A stretch of 64,000 bases of DNA from Neodiprion pinetum (Eukaryota > Arthropoda > Insecta > Hymenoptera > Diprionidae), in contig NC_060232.1 of NCBI RefSeq assembly GCF_021155775.2, positions 39,536,089 to 39,600,088 on the forward strand, in the 5' to 3' direction. Of the stretch, positions 8,325 through 20,488 are shown piece after piece. Under the pieces are notes generated by a model. That model was not told the origin of the DNA. It saw nothing but the letters and a program-made list of their open reading frames with translations, and ran no database searches. Both the position numbers and the translations under genes were made by a program. Each line of letters begins with the position of its first letter. Position 1 is the stretch's first letter.

Positions 8325-10040
8325 ATGGTGATGGTCGTTGCACCGCGCATTGAGCAGCCTGCGCCGGAGGGCGTACCAGCTGAGAACTGGGCAAAGAAGT
8401 CGTACCACCAAGCAGATGAAGCCCAACAGCGAGAAGGCAATCAATCCGACTCTTTCTCTGGCTTTAACGTGACCTGTGACCGGTCTTTTCACGCCTCGAG
8501 ACTTCCGGACGGGAACATTCCAAGTCTGGAAACTTCACCACACCCCCCAGATCCCGTAGAGTCTGCAGAAAATTGCGACGAACCTCTTCGTCAGGAACAA
8601 CACGGGCCACACTCGGCATGGCGGCAGGAAGCTGCAGATGACGATGACGCTAGCTCGTCCTCGTGCTCGTCGTCGTCGTCGTTCTGTTATGACGAGGAGT
8701 ACGCCGAGTGCAGAGAACTTCCTAGAGCACCGAGTGGCCATCCACCTCCGGAACATTTCCCTCCACCGGGACATCCACCTCCTCCACCTCATCACGGACA
8801 TCCGCCACCTCCGCCGCCGGTTCATCACGGATTCCATGGACCTCCTCCCCCTCCTCATCACTACGGTCACTATGGACCATCTCTATCGTCTCATTACGGA
8901 CACTTTGGACCACCCGGTCCGCCACCTCCACCTCCCGGTCACCACGGATTCTACGGGCCGCCCGCTCCACCTCCCCCACCGCATCACTACCATCGTCATG
9001 AACCACCTCCATCACCTCATCACAGACATTTTGGACCACCGGGTCATCCGCCACCTCCACCCTCGGGTCACCATGGGTTCCACGGACCCCCACCCCCACC
9101 TCCACCTCCTCCACCGCATTTCTACCATCATCATGGACCACATCATCATCCTCCACCTCCACCACCTCCTTTTCCACACTATGGGTACCATGGTTCAGGC
9201 CATCCTCCACCCCCACCTCCTCCTGGTCACCGTGATCATCATGGACCAGCTCATCCTCCTCCTCCTCCTCCTCCTCCTCCTCCCGGACATCATGATCACC
9301 ATGGTCATCATGGGAAAGGCCATCATCCATTCCCACCTCCACCTAGTCATCATGATCACCATGGAGCAGCTCATCCTCCGCCTCCTCCCAGTCATCATGA
9401 TCACCATGGTCATCATGGGAAAGGCCATCCTCCACCTCCACCTCCACCCAGTATTCATGATCACCACGGACCGGCTCATCCTCCACCTCCTCCCAGTCAT
9501 CATGATCACCATGGCCATCATGAGAAAGGCTGTTCCCCACCCCCACCCCCACCTCCACCTAGTCAACATGATCACCATGGATCAGCTGGTCCTCCACCTT
9601 CTCCCGGTCATCATGATCACCACGATCACCATGGGAAAGGCCATCCTCCTCTTCCACCTTCCCCTTCTCGGCATCATGATCGTCATATTCACAATGGGCC
9701 AGCTCATCCTTTTCCTCCGCCTTCTTCCCCTCATCGCCGTGATCACCATGGAGTACGGCATCATCCACCACCACCAGCTCGTCGTCATCGCCGTCACAGT
9801 CATCATGGCCATCATGAAAACAGTGGCCATCAAGGTCACCATGGCCATCACGGACCACCAAGGCCAAGACATCGTCTTTCCCCAGGGCAGCATCCGCCAT
9901 ACGGTCGTCACGAGGATTCGAACGAACCACCACGCGATCGCAAAGGCGATAAGAACGGAGGTCATCACGGGCATCGCCGTAACCACGGTCATCAGAAGAA
10001 TACCGAAGACTTCGGGGAATCAAGATACCGTACGGAATAG
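8325..10040 (+). CDS. G7: large His/Pro-rich repeat protein (571 aa from this ATG)
   Basis: The ORF runs to TAG 10038-10040 and the first in-frame ATG is at 8325. Residues 1-100 are mixed and polar. Residues about 105-130 form an acidic/Ser patch (DDDD, then a Ser-Cys run, then DEEYAE). Residues about 139-520 are His/Pro/Gly-rich with HHGFHGPPPPP units and then a 35-37 residue tandem repeat. The last 50 are basic and charged, ending ESRYRTE. The frame is open back to the acceptor at 8200. If the exon starts there, it adds a hydrophobic LCSVLFGILQVISHA stretch that could be the end of a signal peptide, so G7 may be secreted and the true start may lie in an unseen exon. A long ORF in the next frame (8638-10167) is a shadow: its composition does not match the neighbours. 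AATAAA occurs at 10404 and 10619. Composition resembles histidine-rich proteins, but no family is assigned. Confidence 0.6.
   Translation: MVMVVAPRIEQPAPEGVPAENWAKKSYHQADEAQQREGNQSDSFSGFNVTCDRSFHASRLPDGNIPSLETSPHPPDPVESAENCDEPLRQEQHGPHSAWRQEAADDDDASSSSCSSSSSFCYDEEYAECRELPRAPSGHPPPEHFPPPGHPPPPPHHGHPPPPPPVHHGFHGPPPPPHHYGHYGPSLSSHYGHFGPPGPPPPPPGHHGFYGPPAPPPPPHHYHRHEPPPSPHHRHFGPPGHPPPPPSGHHGFHGPPPPPPPPPPHFYHHHGPHHHPPPPPPPFPHYGYHGSGHPPPPPPPGHRDHHGPAHPPPPPPPPPPGHHDHHGHHGKGHHPFPPPPSHHDHHGAAHPPPPPSHHDHHGHHGKGHPPPPPPPSIHDHHGPAHPPPPPSHHDHHGHHEKGCSPPPPPPPPSQHDHHGSAGPPPSPGHHDHHDHHGKGHPPLPPSPSRHHDRHIHNGPAHPFPPPSSPHRRDHHGVRHHPPPPARRHRRHSHHGHHENSGHQGHHGHHGPPRPRHRLSPGQHPPYGRHEDSNEPPRDRKGDKNGGHHGHRRNHGHQKNTEDFGESRYRTE
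9254..9283 (+). repeat. (CCT)n triplet tract encoding poly-Pro in G7
   Basis: About ten CCT/CTC triplets in frame encode an uninterrupted proline run in G7. The tract is prone to slippage, so allele length may vary. Confidence 0.7.
9288..9715 (+). repeat. 105-111 bp in-frame tandem repeat inside G7
   Basis: The segment CATCATGATCACCA recurs at 9288, 9393, 9498 and 9609, that is with periods of 105, 105 and 111 bp. Each unit encodes roughly HHDHHGHHGKGH, a Pro run, HDHHG and PAHPPPPP. All periods are multiples of three, so the reading frame is kept. Confidence 0.75.
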
Positions 10041-11219
10041 GAATCGTTCGGTTGTACCAAAGGCTAAGGGCCTTTCCAGCAATGGCTGGATATATTGTTA
10101 CGTGATCGGAACTGCGAGCTATTGCATATACTACTCTTATATTCATAGATGTACTCGGTTAATCTGATGCTCAAGGAAGGAGGCATGTTTCCGTTTGGAG
10201 AATACAGCTGCTGTTATTAATATCGCGTCGAAGGATACCTCGGTGAATGATCACGTTGAAGTTAGCAACGTTACCGTAACGATTCATACCGAGAAAAAAT
10301 CGTTATTTCGGATATTTTGGAACTGTTTGAAATTCAGTAAACCGTGACAAAACAAAACATACTCAGATTTTGCAATATTAGTTCGTTAAAAATTATTGTA
10401 ACAAATAAAAAAATAACGTTATTAACTTCAACCTCTCGGTGAATGCAACTTCAGCATTAATGTATTATTTACATATTCAACTTGGCATACGATGTATACT
10501 CAATGTTTATTAATCCTGCTACTCGTACATCGAGCAGAGATAGCATATTATATTACACATACGTACATATATAATATACGTATATTTCTAACAATTATTA
10601 CTATATGGGATATGGATCAATAAAGGTTAAATACAATCAAACAAATTTGAACTGTCAGCAATATTTATTATTACCTACACAATCCACCAAACACCTCTCA
10701 GTCATCCTATCTCAATTTTACATCTATTTAATACGTTCAGAATATTAAACTAAACTATATTACCACACAATAATGTGATTCAAAAAATATTAATTATATT
10801 ACGACTCCATCCTCGGCTCTTTGTTTCCTAATCTGCTTTGAGAATCATTCAATCCGAAAGGTTGAAAATCAAAATAAAGTAAAGAAGCCAGGTGAATACT
10901 CGTACGTACACATGTGTATGCATAAGTTCAATCTTGCGCCGGGTTACCGACCGACCGAGCTGATCCGGTTGTTGGCCAGCAATCGTATCGTCGATATCTG
11001 TGGCGGGACTTTTAATTCACACAAAAGTGGTCATTGCACCTACAAGACCTGCGAGGCAAGAATCACACCCATGATATAAACGGCATAGCGTAAAATCAAC
11101 TCTCGCGACGCGAGAGCGAGAACAAGATAGAACTAAAAAAATAAATGTAAAGTTTTTCGCCTCGTTGCTAGCTGTCGTTGGTGCAGCTCTGGTAAAATGA
11201 TCGAATAGAAAAAGTGAAT
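10041..11219. other. AT-rich 3' flank of the gene cluster
   Basis: The first 600 bases are the likely 3' UTR of G7, with AATAAA at 10404-10409 and 10619-10624. The rest is AT-rich with no ORF, repeat or RNA gene that I can support. Confidence 0.4.
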
Positions 11220-11880
11220 TTACGAAGACGTTGTAAATGCGGGCCCCACTCGGGTCTCTCGGAGGCTGCAGCAACAACAGTTTACGATCGCTTTACGCGG
11301 CGAATCGTATATACGCTGTTGCGGCGGCGGAGCCGCAGCATCGGGAGAGAGCGGGAACGGGAGGGAGAAAAATAGAGTGGGAGAATAACAAGCAATGAGA
11401 GCGAACACCGGAGAGAGCGAGAGTGCAGCGCGGCCGGAGGAAGGACGGAGAGGGGATAGGCCGAGGGGCAAGGGGGAGGGAGAAAGAGCAAGGTAATTAC
11501 TCTGGCGACATTGACCCGGCGTCGACCCGCCACCCGCCGCCTGGAACGACGACGCCGGGAACCAACACGCGTCCGTACGTGCGCTCAAGTTTACCAACAC
11601 GCGTCGGCGCGCCGCGCTTGTGAGAGAACGTAGCCTGGTGCACACCAAAGCGCACCGAGCCGTACAGACGCGGTACAGTCGGGATGGTTCATCCGAGTTC
11701 ACCGTTCGAGCGCCGAACCCGGGGCGACCCGAGGCCCCCGCACGCAGCCGTCGGCCGGATTGCTCGGAGTCCGTCACACTCGCACTCCCCGACTCCTCTC
11801 CTCGCCGCTCTTCTCCACTCCTATGGAGGTGAACCCAGACGAGCGAGTTCGGGGCGAATTAAATCCGGCTAATTAAAGTT
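11220..11880. promoter_or_regulatory. CpG- and GAGA-rich island
   Basis: This block has high GC and dense CpG in an AT-rich background, and contains several GAGAG clusters between about 11345 and 11490. Long ORFs occur on both strands but look like products of high GC rather than proteins. An ATGGAG|GTGAAC at about 11823-11834 could be a tiny first coding exon with donor. The block resembles a CpG-type promoter, but no transcript structure can be proved. Confidence 0.3.
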
Positions 11881-12429
11881 ATTGTTCTAACAACTTGAAC
11901 TAACGGAAATCACTTTTTGACGATGACGATGAGAGGGCGTCGGTCCCGCAAGGTCAGAAACACCGCGTCTTCTACTCGGTACTCGGTTCACTTGGTTGAA
12001 TCCAACGCTCCACTTTAACTTTAGTACCCTTCTCACCGAGCGATCAACGGAGCGCTTCGCGTTTATTCAACCCAGTCATGATCTGAGAGGGTTCTAATCC
12101 ACCTTCCAAATACAAATCTGTGTAATAACTTATAAGAATGTGGTATGACAGTGGTTATACTAATTCTTCAAAATACGGTCATCTTCCCAATGGAGTCCAA
12201 TGCTGATCCAATCATCTTGCCACACAGTGAAAGTCAACCGAAATCAGAAAAACTTTAGATGATATTTTAACCATTTCCTGCACCACGTTGATCAGATATT
12301 GAATCGTTTAGTCATGTTTCGAGTTGTTGACCACACTAAAATCGTTTCGTAAACGCTGTAAGTCTCATCGGGCTACGACGCATCTCTGGAAGGATAATCC
12401 TGATTCAATCAACTGTTATATTGATCATA

Positions 12430-13330
12430 ATCGGTCGATATAATCCTCCATCCGCGTTGTTGGCGTCGAGTTTACGATGACCAGACTCCACAAGAGTGGA
12501 GACCATTTCTTTAAAGAAGCGCGGGCGCGTGTCCACAGCTCTACTGTCTCATATTCCCCGGGAAACGACGCACCGGGTGTCTCGGCTAAATTGCCTGAAA
12601 ACGAATCGACGACCATGGTACCGGACCATAAACCACGTGGTCCATTTCCCCCGACCGCCGTTTGGGAGAACATCGATCCATGGACGCTTTCAGCCGCAGT
12701 GCACCACACCAGACCTGGTCCTTGGCAGTGTGGCATCGTCGGGACACCCGGTAGATCGTACAACTCGAGCGAGCTGAGATTAAAGGGCTCGGTGGGATCG
12801 GGAAGGACTGGTCTTGGGTTCACGAGGCAACCAGGTACGGCTGGTTGTCATTATGTGTGTGTCATGCGTGTTGGCACAGAGCCGATGTGGAAGAGCGGAT
12901 GGCAGCCTCCCGCGGTGTAGCCAACCTGTTTTCTCTCCGGCCCCGACGGGACGGGTTTATTTTGATTTATTGTGTCGTCGCTAAAGAGATTGTATTGTTG
13001 TGACGTTGTCCGGCCGGCTGCCCCCCCAGAGAAGGTCTCGGTCCTCATCCCCGGCGAAGGTACGCCGTATTCTCCGAGTCCTACTCCTCGGCCCTCCGCG
13101 AGTGAATCGGGATTGGTCCGATCCAACTCTGGACGAATGTATCTCTTCATTTTTCCGGACCCCAGACAAGCGGCCCCCTTTTCGTATCTGCATGACGCTT
13201 CACCGGTTATTATCGTGGCAGATGATTCAGGGATCGTCCAAATGTGCCTGCCCGTCATCAAAAACGACACTCACTCTACACGCCCCGTTACCTATACTGG
13301 TACCAACAACCTGCTGACGGTCTCGTGGTA
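12430..13330. other. GC-rich island with overlapping spurious ORFs
   Basis: Open frames of 70-147 codons overlap on both strands here, which is typical of GC-rich noncoding DNA. None shows a recognisable domain or a clean exon. It may be regulatory or an untranslated exon. Confidence 0.25.
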
Positions 13331-16300
13331 GCCCTTCGCACTCAGCAATCGACGAAGGATATCAAAAAAAGACAACACCATTGCTTGTTGTTCAACATAA
13401 ATGGAAGATCTGGAAGACAAGTCCTGAACTGCGATGTCTTCCGTGGTTTCATTACCCGCTTCACACAGTGAATAACTAAAATCGCTATTAAGGGATACAT
13501 AAGCTCGCAATCTTGAGGATGATTTTTCGTTAAAAAATGATGTATAGTTCTAGATAAAACGCGTGACGAATTCTGAAGGAATTTTCAATTTAGTATAACT
13601 GGCGGCCTTGGAATGATGATGATGTTCGTAGCATCATTATCGTTTTGAGTTATCTTTATTTTTACATCACTGTATAAATGAAACATCGAGTAACGCAGAA
13701 CGTAAGTCAGAACTAAACGGTATGTGCGTTTCAGTATTCTTTCCTCGCAAGTCAACGTTCCAGCTCTCGTATATTATGCAGAGCATCGAGTCGGCCTCGA
13801 AGAGCGACTGCCTCTTCCGTCACGTATCACCCATTGGGGCTGAAGATAATTTCCGAGATACGACGAGGTACCCCTGGCTACAGAAGACCCGGGGCGCCGG
13901 GGCGACGAAGTGGAAACGTTTGAATATTGACTTGCCCGTTAGAACTACCGGCTGTGAAGCCTCGGAAAGGACCCCTAGCGAGAGGAAGACGAAAGGACAC
14001 GATAACAGATGGTCAATAACTGAAAGGTAGCCTCTTGATTAGAATGCAACGCAGAAGGTGAGTCTACGACTGAATTGTTTTACAATTATCGTATATACTT
14101 ATTTCATTTTACACAGTAGGATGAGGTACAGAAAACTTGTGCCATCAAGTTAAGAGATGCAAATTTGAATTGATTTCAAGACAAACAGTTTCTGGCTTAA
14201 GAATCGTAGGAACAGCAAGGCTAACCCCGTTGAATTTTTTCAGTCGAAAATTTGCCGATTTTAAGTAATGATATGATTAGTGTCTTGGTACAAAAAATCG
14301 ACGTAATTTAGCGTCAGGAATCGATTACGCATAGTTTGGAGTCGCTTTGAACAGCGGGTCAAAGTTACAGCCCAAAAACGAAAAATTTTCTTCGTATCTC
14401 CTCAGCAATTAGTCTCAAATTGGCCATTTGGATCGATTCTAAGAGGAAAAGTCCACGATCCAAAAAAAGAAGGGTGATCCCTTCGGATTTTTTCGGCCCA
14501 ATTTTCACGATCTGTCACGCTGAACTATATTTCTTTCTTAGTACTCCATTTGAATTGGGCAATATATTGAATATCATCTTAAACAATCCAAGCCTAGCTT
14601 GAAATCGTAATTAAATCACCAATTTGGGTCATGTAGTTACAAAATGAGGGCTCAGAGTAATCAAAGTTAATAGTTCAGTTCATCTGCTTCCTGTTATTAA
14701 ACATCTTATTGTTTATTTTTCGTAATTGCATCACAAAGTCAGTCACGATATGAGTATAACCCAATGTTGAAATATCCTTCCATTTTATTAATGGTAACAT
14801 ATAAGGTACAAGTTTGACACACATCCAAGTTCTTAATTATGATACCAATAGCCCTAAACTCTACATAAGCAAAGTTCCCGATCCATTGCACGGTCAAGTA
14901 ATGTTTGAAAATGTTTTCTCCTGAGCTTCTGGTCTTGCGTATGAAATCACGAAAGGCCGGCACGTACAATAATGTTTCAGTCATCATCACAGCGTCTCTG
15001 CGGGTTACATAATGGCAGGTAGGATAATGGTTTCATTAATTTTCCGCGATAACTGTGCATCATCAGCTGATGTGCGAGCGGGTTAGGCGGCTGGCGGGTG
15101 CGGCGTAGATGTAGAGTGGTAACTGCAGTTTCTCAGGGAAGTGACCGCGTTTAGCGGTTCGTTCTTTATCCAGCAATTAGCTTTAGGTACGTAGATATAC
15201 GTGTGTCGAGGCGGCCTGCTCCGCTTCGAGCGTCTAGCAGATTGAAGTTTCCATCATTTCGAGACCAGGCCCGAAGTTAACGGTACTAAACGCGCCGATT
15301 ATTACACGCAGACGCAGAGGTCGCACGCGGAAGGCTCGGGGTTCCTACCAGGCGAGGCTGGTACCTCCGTCAGCGTGGGAAATCGGTCCCACCGAGTCCC
15401 AAGAGGCCCAACTTTTGAAGCCGGAAACCTGCAAGCAGAAGGAAAAATTCGTTTCCGAAAAATCCTATCGAGCATCAGAAATAACGATATAAGGAAGCCG
15501 GAGGAGTCGCAAAAATTGACAGTACGGACACTTGGAATTTTGTATTTGATGTTTTTGTTTATAACAAATATTTTAAAAAATACATTGCAGACACTTTTTT
15601 GGTCACGTCTTAAGCGTATATCCGATTTACAGTCCACTAAAATCAATGTCCCACCAAAACAACGACGAAATAATAAATTAACAAGTGAAACTAAAAATCA
15701 TCCAGTTGAATTAGGTCAAAGAAGTGTCGTCAGTACATGCAGAATGAGACAATTCTAACAGATTTTGCACGCAAAAAGTTCAGTTATCAGCTACTTTTGA
15801 GACGTACCTAACACTATTCTGTCTTTTTTGTAAATGAAAAAACTGTACCGTATATTCGATTGCTATCGATCAAATATCATTTTGAATCCATATGGAATAT
15901 CTCCAAATCGGCTGACACCATGTTCTTATTCAGGACTTTAATTATGTGAAAAAAATAATTCAGGTGAGCTCAATACAAGCCAGACGTAATGAACTGACGC
16001 TTCACTCCAAAATAGGTTTGTATTACAAACCTTCTGCCCTTTTGTCACAATTCAAAAATGCTATCGCGAAGTCAAGATGCGATGATTCGAGTTTTACAAG
16101 TTTTCTGTTCCTTCTTTACCCTTCGTACCGGCTGCTTTCCCTCATCAACAAGAAGCTTATTATTACAGAAATCCGAATTACCCACAGGCACGGTACCGAG
16201 TAGGCAGTACCAGGGCTACAAATCAGATACTAGATCGAGTAGTATCTACTTTGGCGTCGTTGGCCGGTGAGCACGAGATGATCGTTAGAAAAATCGGCTG

Positions 16301-19300
16301 ACGATCTCGATCGGTGATCTGAACGAGGAACGCCGCGCCAGATCGGGACGTGGTCCGAATACGAGGACTCCAGCATATCCGATGGAAATCGCGGACGCCC
16401 GGGATTCCGCCCACTGGGGCCGACCGCAAAACTCCAGAACCCGACCCGAGGCACCCGAAGCGGAGTCCAGGACCCGAGGAACCGATCCTTGACGATAATC
16501 CCCCCCTCTTCCATTCTCGCCCAGGTAAATCCTTGTCCCGTTTCCCCTCACCCTCTGAGCCCTTCGCATCCTCATCGACGAACTATACCAAGTTATACGA
16601 CCGTGTGACATCCCTGCCGTGTCTCCCCTAGATGCTGCAAGGACCAACGGACCAGATCTAAACGCGTGTTCGCTGTCCTCCTCTGATGAAAAGGTCTCAT
16701 GCATTCAGTTTTACTACTGTGGCCCCTTCAGAGACTAGCGACGACGTTTGACTGCGTTTGAAAAGAATTATCGTTCGTGGATGAAACTGCAGGGTCGTGC
16801 TTTCGTCAATTGTTACTGTAACTTGACGCTCACTCCGTAAGACTTGGGTTTCGGTTATTAAGTAGAACCGAATTATACTCAACTGATTGGCAAGACGTTC
16901 AAAAAAGTCACTGAGATGAGTTCGCTGGAATGAATACGTTTATGCTAGTTCGCATGTTTAGATTCAAGTTCAAGTTCGGTGAACAAGAAATTCAAGGAAC
17001 TCGCGTCCAGCGGTGATTTCAATTTACCCTTTTGACTCGGGAGTTCTCTTTCATTTCCCATCTCTTCTGATAGATATGCAGAAGCAGCGGAGCGATCGTG
17101 AGATTAGAAATGGTAGGCGAATAAGAGGACAAACGCGAAAGGAAGCTCTGGCTGAACGAAACGTGATCAGTGGGTAAAATGTGTATAAGAACCGTTGCAC
17201 GTTTCCACGATAAATCGTAACGAATGTCGGGACATTCAAACTCCAAAGTCTACCTTGTGCACCGATGATACCCAGGCTGCCCACGCCAGAAGATATACAA
17301 TGTTTATGCATACATATTTATACGAGTAGCTATATAAATTGTACACATGCGGTGTGACACATAGCTGGAAGTATATGATATCGCACTACGCGGTCCGTTG
17401 GTTACGATCACGAAGAGCTGCAGATGACCGATCGGAGGAATCGAAAGTCGAAACGCATGACCAATAAATATTGGATAATTTATTAGCAAGGCCACGGATA
17501 CCGGCGTGGTCGGTCGACCGGCGAGTGTCTCTTTTCCTTTGCTCTCTCTCTCTCTCTCTTTCTCCTTGTCGTGTTCAACCGAGTCGCGGTATCAAAGCGA
17601 TTCGGGTGTTGTCAGGGACCGGCAGAAAACCTCAAAGAAAACCGACCTGCTGGTGATGCCGATGCCGCCGGGACCGTTGTACCAAACTGCGCAGCCGCGT
17701 GGCACCTCGCCTCGCATCCTATACCTGGAAACCAAAGGGACGAACGCTGAGTTCACCTCCTACTGGTCCCGTCTAGATTCCAATCAACGAGTTTTTGCCA
17801 GATTCCGTACCCCAAAACCAGAGGCATCGTCGCCGGAGAAAATTTCTCGTCTCTTCGTCTACGCCTGTCCGTCGATCCTTACTACGAAACATGAGATCGT
17901 CTCCCCCTTTTAATCGTCCCAACGCACTAATCTACTCCTCAAAGCTCCTAATCGTCAATTAGTCGGCGATTAATTAACATAACAGCTGCCATACCTTTCA
18001 ATTCCACCCGTCGCTTCCTTATCGCCTTCTCTCTCAGGCGGGAGTAGAGACCATCGGACACTTCTCTTCGTACCTTCAATAAACCATCCAATCATGTAAC
18101 GACGCTGTAATAAATACCTCTACATATACAGGATATTAGTCAACAACTACGGATTTTATTTCTTTTCGCAGTTCTGCGTACTGCAGATAAATCATCGGCG
18201 CAAGTTTTGCGCTCTGCGTATTATTTTCGTTCAAAAGACTCTCGTTGACATATGGCGATCGAACTTCATTTCATTCTTTTCTCCTCCTCTCGTTCCTCCC
18301 TCTCTTCGACAGGTCTCGATGAGGTTCGAGGACACTGGCACTTGACCCGTGCTAAAAGATCACTTTTTGCCAATGCTTTTTTCTAACCCTACGAAATTTT
18401 GAATGTCAGTTGGCAAGCGAAAATGAGTACATACGCATAGTGACGAGGTGCAGGTAGGTACATTGTGGCTGTCTACGCAAGTTCAGTGAACGGTTATTAA
18501 AAGTTTGCGAAAAACACTGCGGAGTACAGAAGAAGAAAAAACGCCTGATCACTTAGTCAGATAATATGAATGCAGAATTAGCCTAAGCGGTAGACAACGT
18601 AATGTTTCCACGGCGCGACCGGTCGATTCGAAAATAACATTCGAGGCTGAAAATAGAAAACACGGTATTAGCCACCCCATATCTAATCGTGAACGATACC
18701 TAACTGCAGCAGCAACGTGTGTTTACCTGGAGATAAGCCTGCGGTGGAGGGAATTTTTCCTTCAGCTGATTGCGAGGCTGGGAGCTCGGGAAATGGCCGA
18801 GGAACCAACGGGACGCCAGGTACGTGGCCTGAGCGTCGTGTATAGGACGAAAAAACGCGGTTTAAAATAATTATAAACGCATTACTCGGGCGGCTGATCG
18901 TGAGTCGAGCCGAGTCGGTATGCGGCAGGCGGTCGGTCAGCCCGCGAGGTCCAGGAGCTAGTCGCTCAGATGAAGATGCTAATCTCGATGATTTGTTACG
19001 CCATTGTTGACGCCTAATGAGCCGGTTATGCCGGTCCTGGGTTTTGTCCCAAATCGATAGATGCAAGAAACTCATCCTTCCTTTCTCGGGCTCGCGTTTT
19101 ATTATGCCAGCATTAAAAAACACCCGGCATACATTGCGTATCATGTACCGGCTACCGCAATCCGTGCTCATCATCCCCCCTTTTTGCGCTTCGCCTATTT
19201 ACCCGCGTCTATTCCCTTCTCCCCGAGGAATCTGCTTGTGCGGAAAAAGCTGATGCATTGTTGCTTCGGGCGTGCGGAAAAATTCTGTTCATTATACCGA

Positions 19301-19337
19301 GATGACCTAAAGCTTGACCTGGCGAGCCTGAATGAAA
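13331..19337. other. Gene-poor stretch
   Basis: The sequence is mixed AT-rich with GC-richer patches near 13.75-14.03, 15.3-15.45, 16.3-16.6 and 17.5-17.8 kb. The segment ending at 16525 has a good donor (CCCAG|GTAAAT) after an open frame, so it could be a first exon, but nothing else supports it. A (CT)n tract lies at 17542-17559. I see no defensible gene. Confidence 0.3.
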
Positions 19338-19943
19338 TTACGACAGAGCTTGCGCAACCGCAATCGAACGCTCAATCTGCCAATTTTTTCGCAGTACGGA
19401 ATATGTTGCTGTTGTGCGTGTAATGAACCATAGATTGTCAGATGGACCGTTTGGTGAAGAGAACAGTTTTTCCAAGCTTGACAATTCCAAAGAAGGAAAA
19501 AAGCATGCGAACAATACCGACCCGTTAGGTCCAAAATGCCTTTGTAATATTGCAGGAGCAGTTCTTAACGTATAACCAGAGGCCATTAAGATTGTTATTA
19601 TACACACACTGAACAACGCGACTGATAACGGTTTGCCAGTAAAAGAATAAACGAGACGCGTGGCGTTGTAAAATTTTTTAATGGTTTTTATGATCGTCGA
19701 AGAAGCCTTGAGCTCGTTACCCGATCCCTGCTTTTGCAGCGTCAGCATCGCACGGTAGTCGTTTGTGTTCGGACACATAAGAAGCGCTCTATTATTTCCA
19801 TCGTAACCGATATACGACGATAGTCGAGAATCGTTTGGGTATAACTGTTTATTGATAACTCCGGAAATCGATATGAATAGCAGTATAAATGGAAGTGTGA
19901 GATCATCATTAGTTTCATTTCTTTCTGGTTTTGATCGAGTCAT
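19338..19943 (-). CDS. Unsupported 201-codon ORF with two hydrophobic segments
   Basis: A genuine ATG (19941-19943) opens a 201-codon frame to TAA (19338-19340) in AT-rich DNA, where so long a frame is less expected than in the GC-rich islands. Residues about 15-31 and 105-125 are hydrophobic and could be membrane segments. NET and NAT N-glycosylation sequons occur at 9-11 and 93-95. A CGTTAAG near residue 125 could be a weak donor, so only the first part might be exonic. I recognise no family. No promoter, polyadenylation signal or neighbour supports it. Chance or a gene relic are both possible. Confidence 0.15.
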   Translation of the reverse strand: MTRSKPERNETNDDLTLPFILLFISISGVINKQLYPNDSRLSSYIGYDGNNRALLMCPNTNDYRAMLTLQKQGSGNELKASSTIIKTIKKFYNATRLVYSFTGKPLSVALFSVCIITILMASGYTLRTAPAILQRHFGPNGSVLFACFFPSLELSSLEKLFSSPNGPSDNLWFITRTTATYSVLRKNWQIERSIAVAQALS

Positions 19944-20082
19944 CGGTCATGGCTAGAGTTTTCAATTTAAGAAACTGTCAACAAGGTAATAATTGAGGAA
20001 CAAATGAAGTGATAATCTGATCTTTCAACGATTGCGAGAGTGCAGCTACCCACCTGGCTGACCCCTTCGCGCGGTAGGAATG

Positions 20083-20152
20083 AAAAGAGAAAAAGAGAGA
20101 AAGACAGAGCGAGAGAGAAAGAAAGAGAGAGAAAGAGAGAGAGAGAGCGAGA
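20083..20152 (+). repeat. (GA)n/(GAAA)n microsatellite
   Basis: An interrupted GA/GAAA purine tract of about 70 bases. Confidence 0.85.
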
Positions 20153-20488
20153 TGCGCGAACGTGAGAGACGCCCACGAAACGGCGCGGAATTCTTCGTTT
20201 CACTTTCCATTTCAATTTGCATTTTAATTTCAATCCGCATATTCCACCGCGGGCGCGCATACACGCCGTGAGATTCGCTTCGTCGAGAGTGTGCTATTAA
20301 TTCATAGACTAATTGCCGTTTCTTCGTAGCGAAGCTCTTACATATCCCATTTCCCTGTGAATGTACGTGTAGAATTTTAATGCGCGCGTTCAGATTCTTG
20401 TGCAAAGTGATACTGATTTTTACACCGTGCAAAATTCCTGCACGAGTTGGTAAACTCGTAATTAAAAATCTGCCCAATGCGCGTTTTT

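Noticed and set aside
8722..9342. 206-codon minus-strand acidic ORF
   Set aside because: It is antisense to the Pro/His repeats of G7. Its Glu/Val/Asp bias is the direct complement of CCT/CAC/CAT codons.
9288..9715. CRISPR-like regular repeats
   Set aside because: The repeats are contiguous, in frame and coding, with no unique spacers, in a eukaryotic gene.
8638..10167. 509-codon ORF overlapping G7 in another frame
   Set aside because: It is a shadow of a repetitive coding region. The Pro/His/Gly frame agrees with neighbouring genes, whereas this frame gives a Met/Ile/Leu/His mixture with no family resemblance.
11220..11777. 185-codon minus-strand ORF in the CpG island
   Set aside because: Long frames exist on both strands here because the DNA is GC-rich. 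No domain or splice support is visible.
12425..13331. Cluster of overlapping ORFs up to 147 codons
   Set aside because: Frames overlap on both strands with no recognisable motif. This is typical of GC-rich noncoding DNA.
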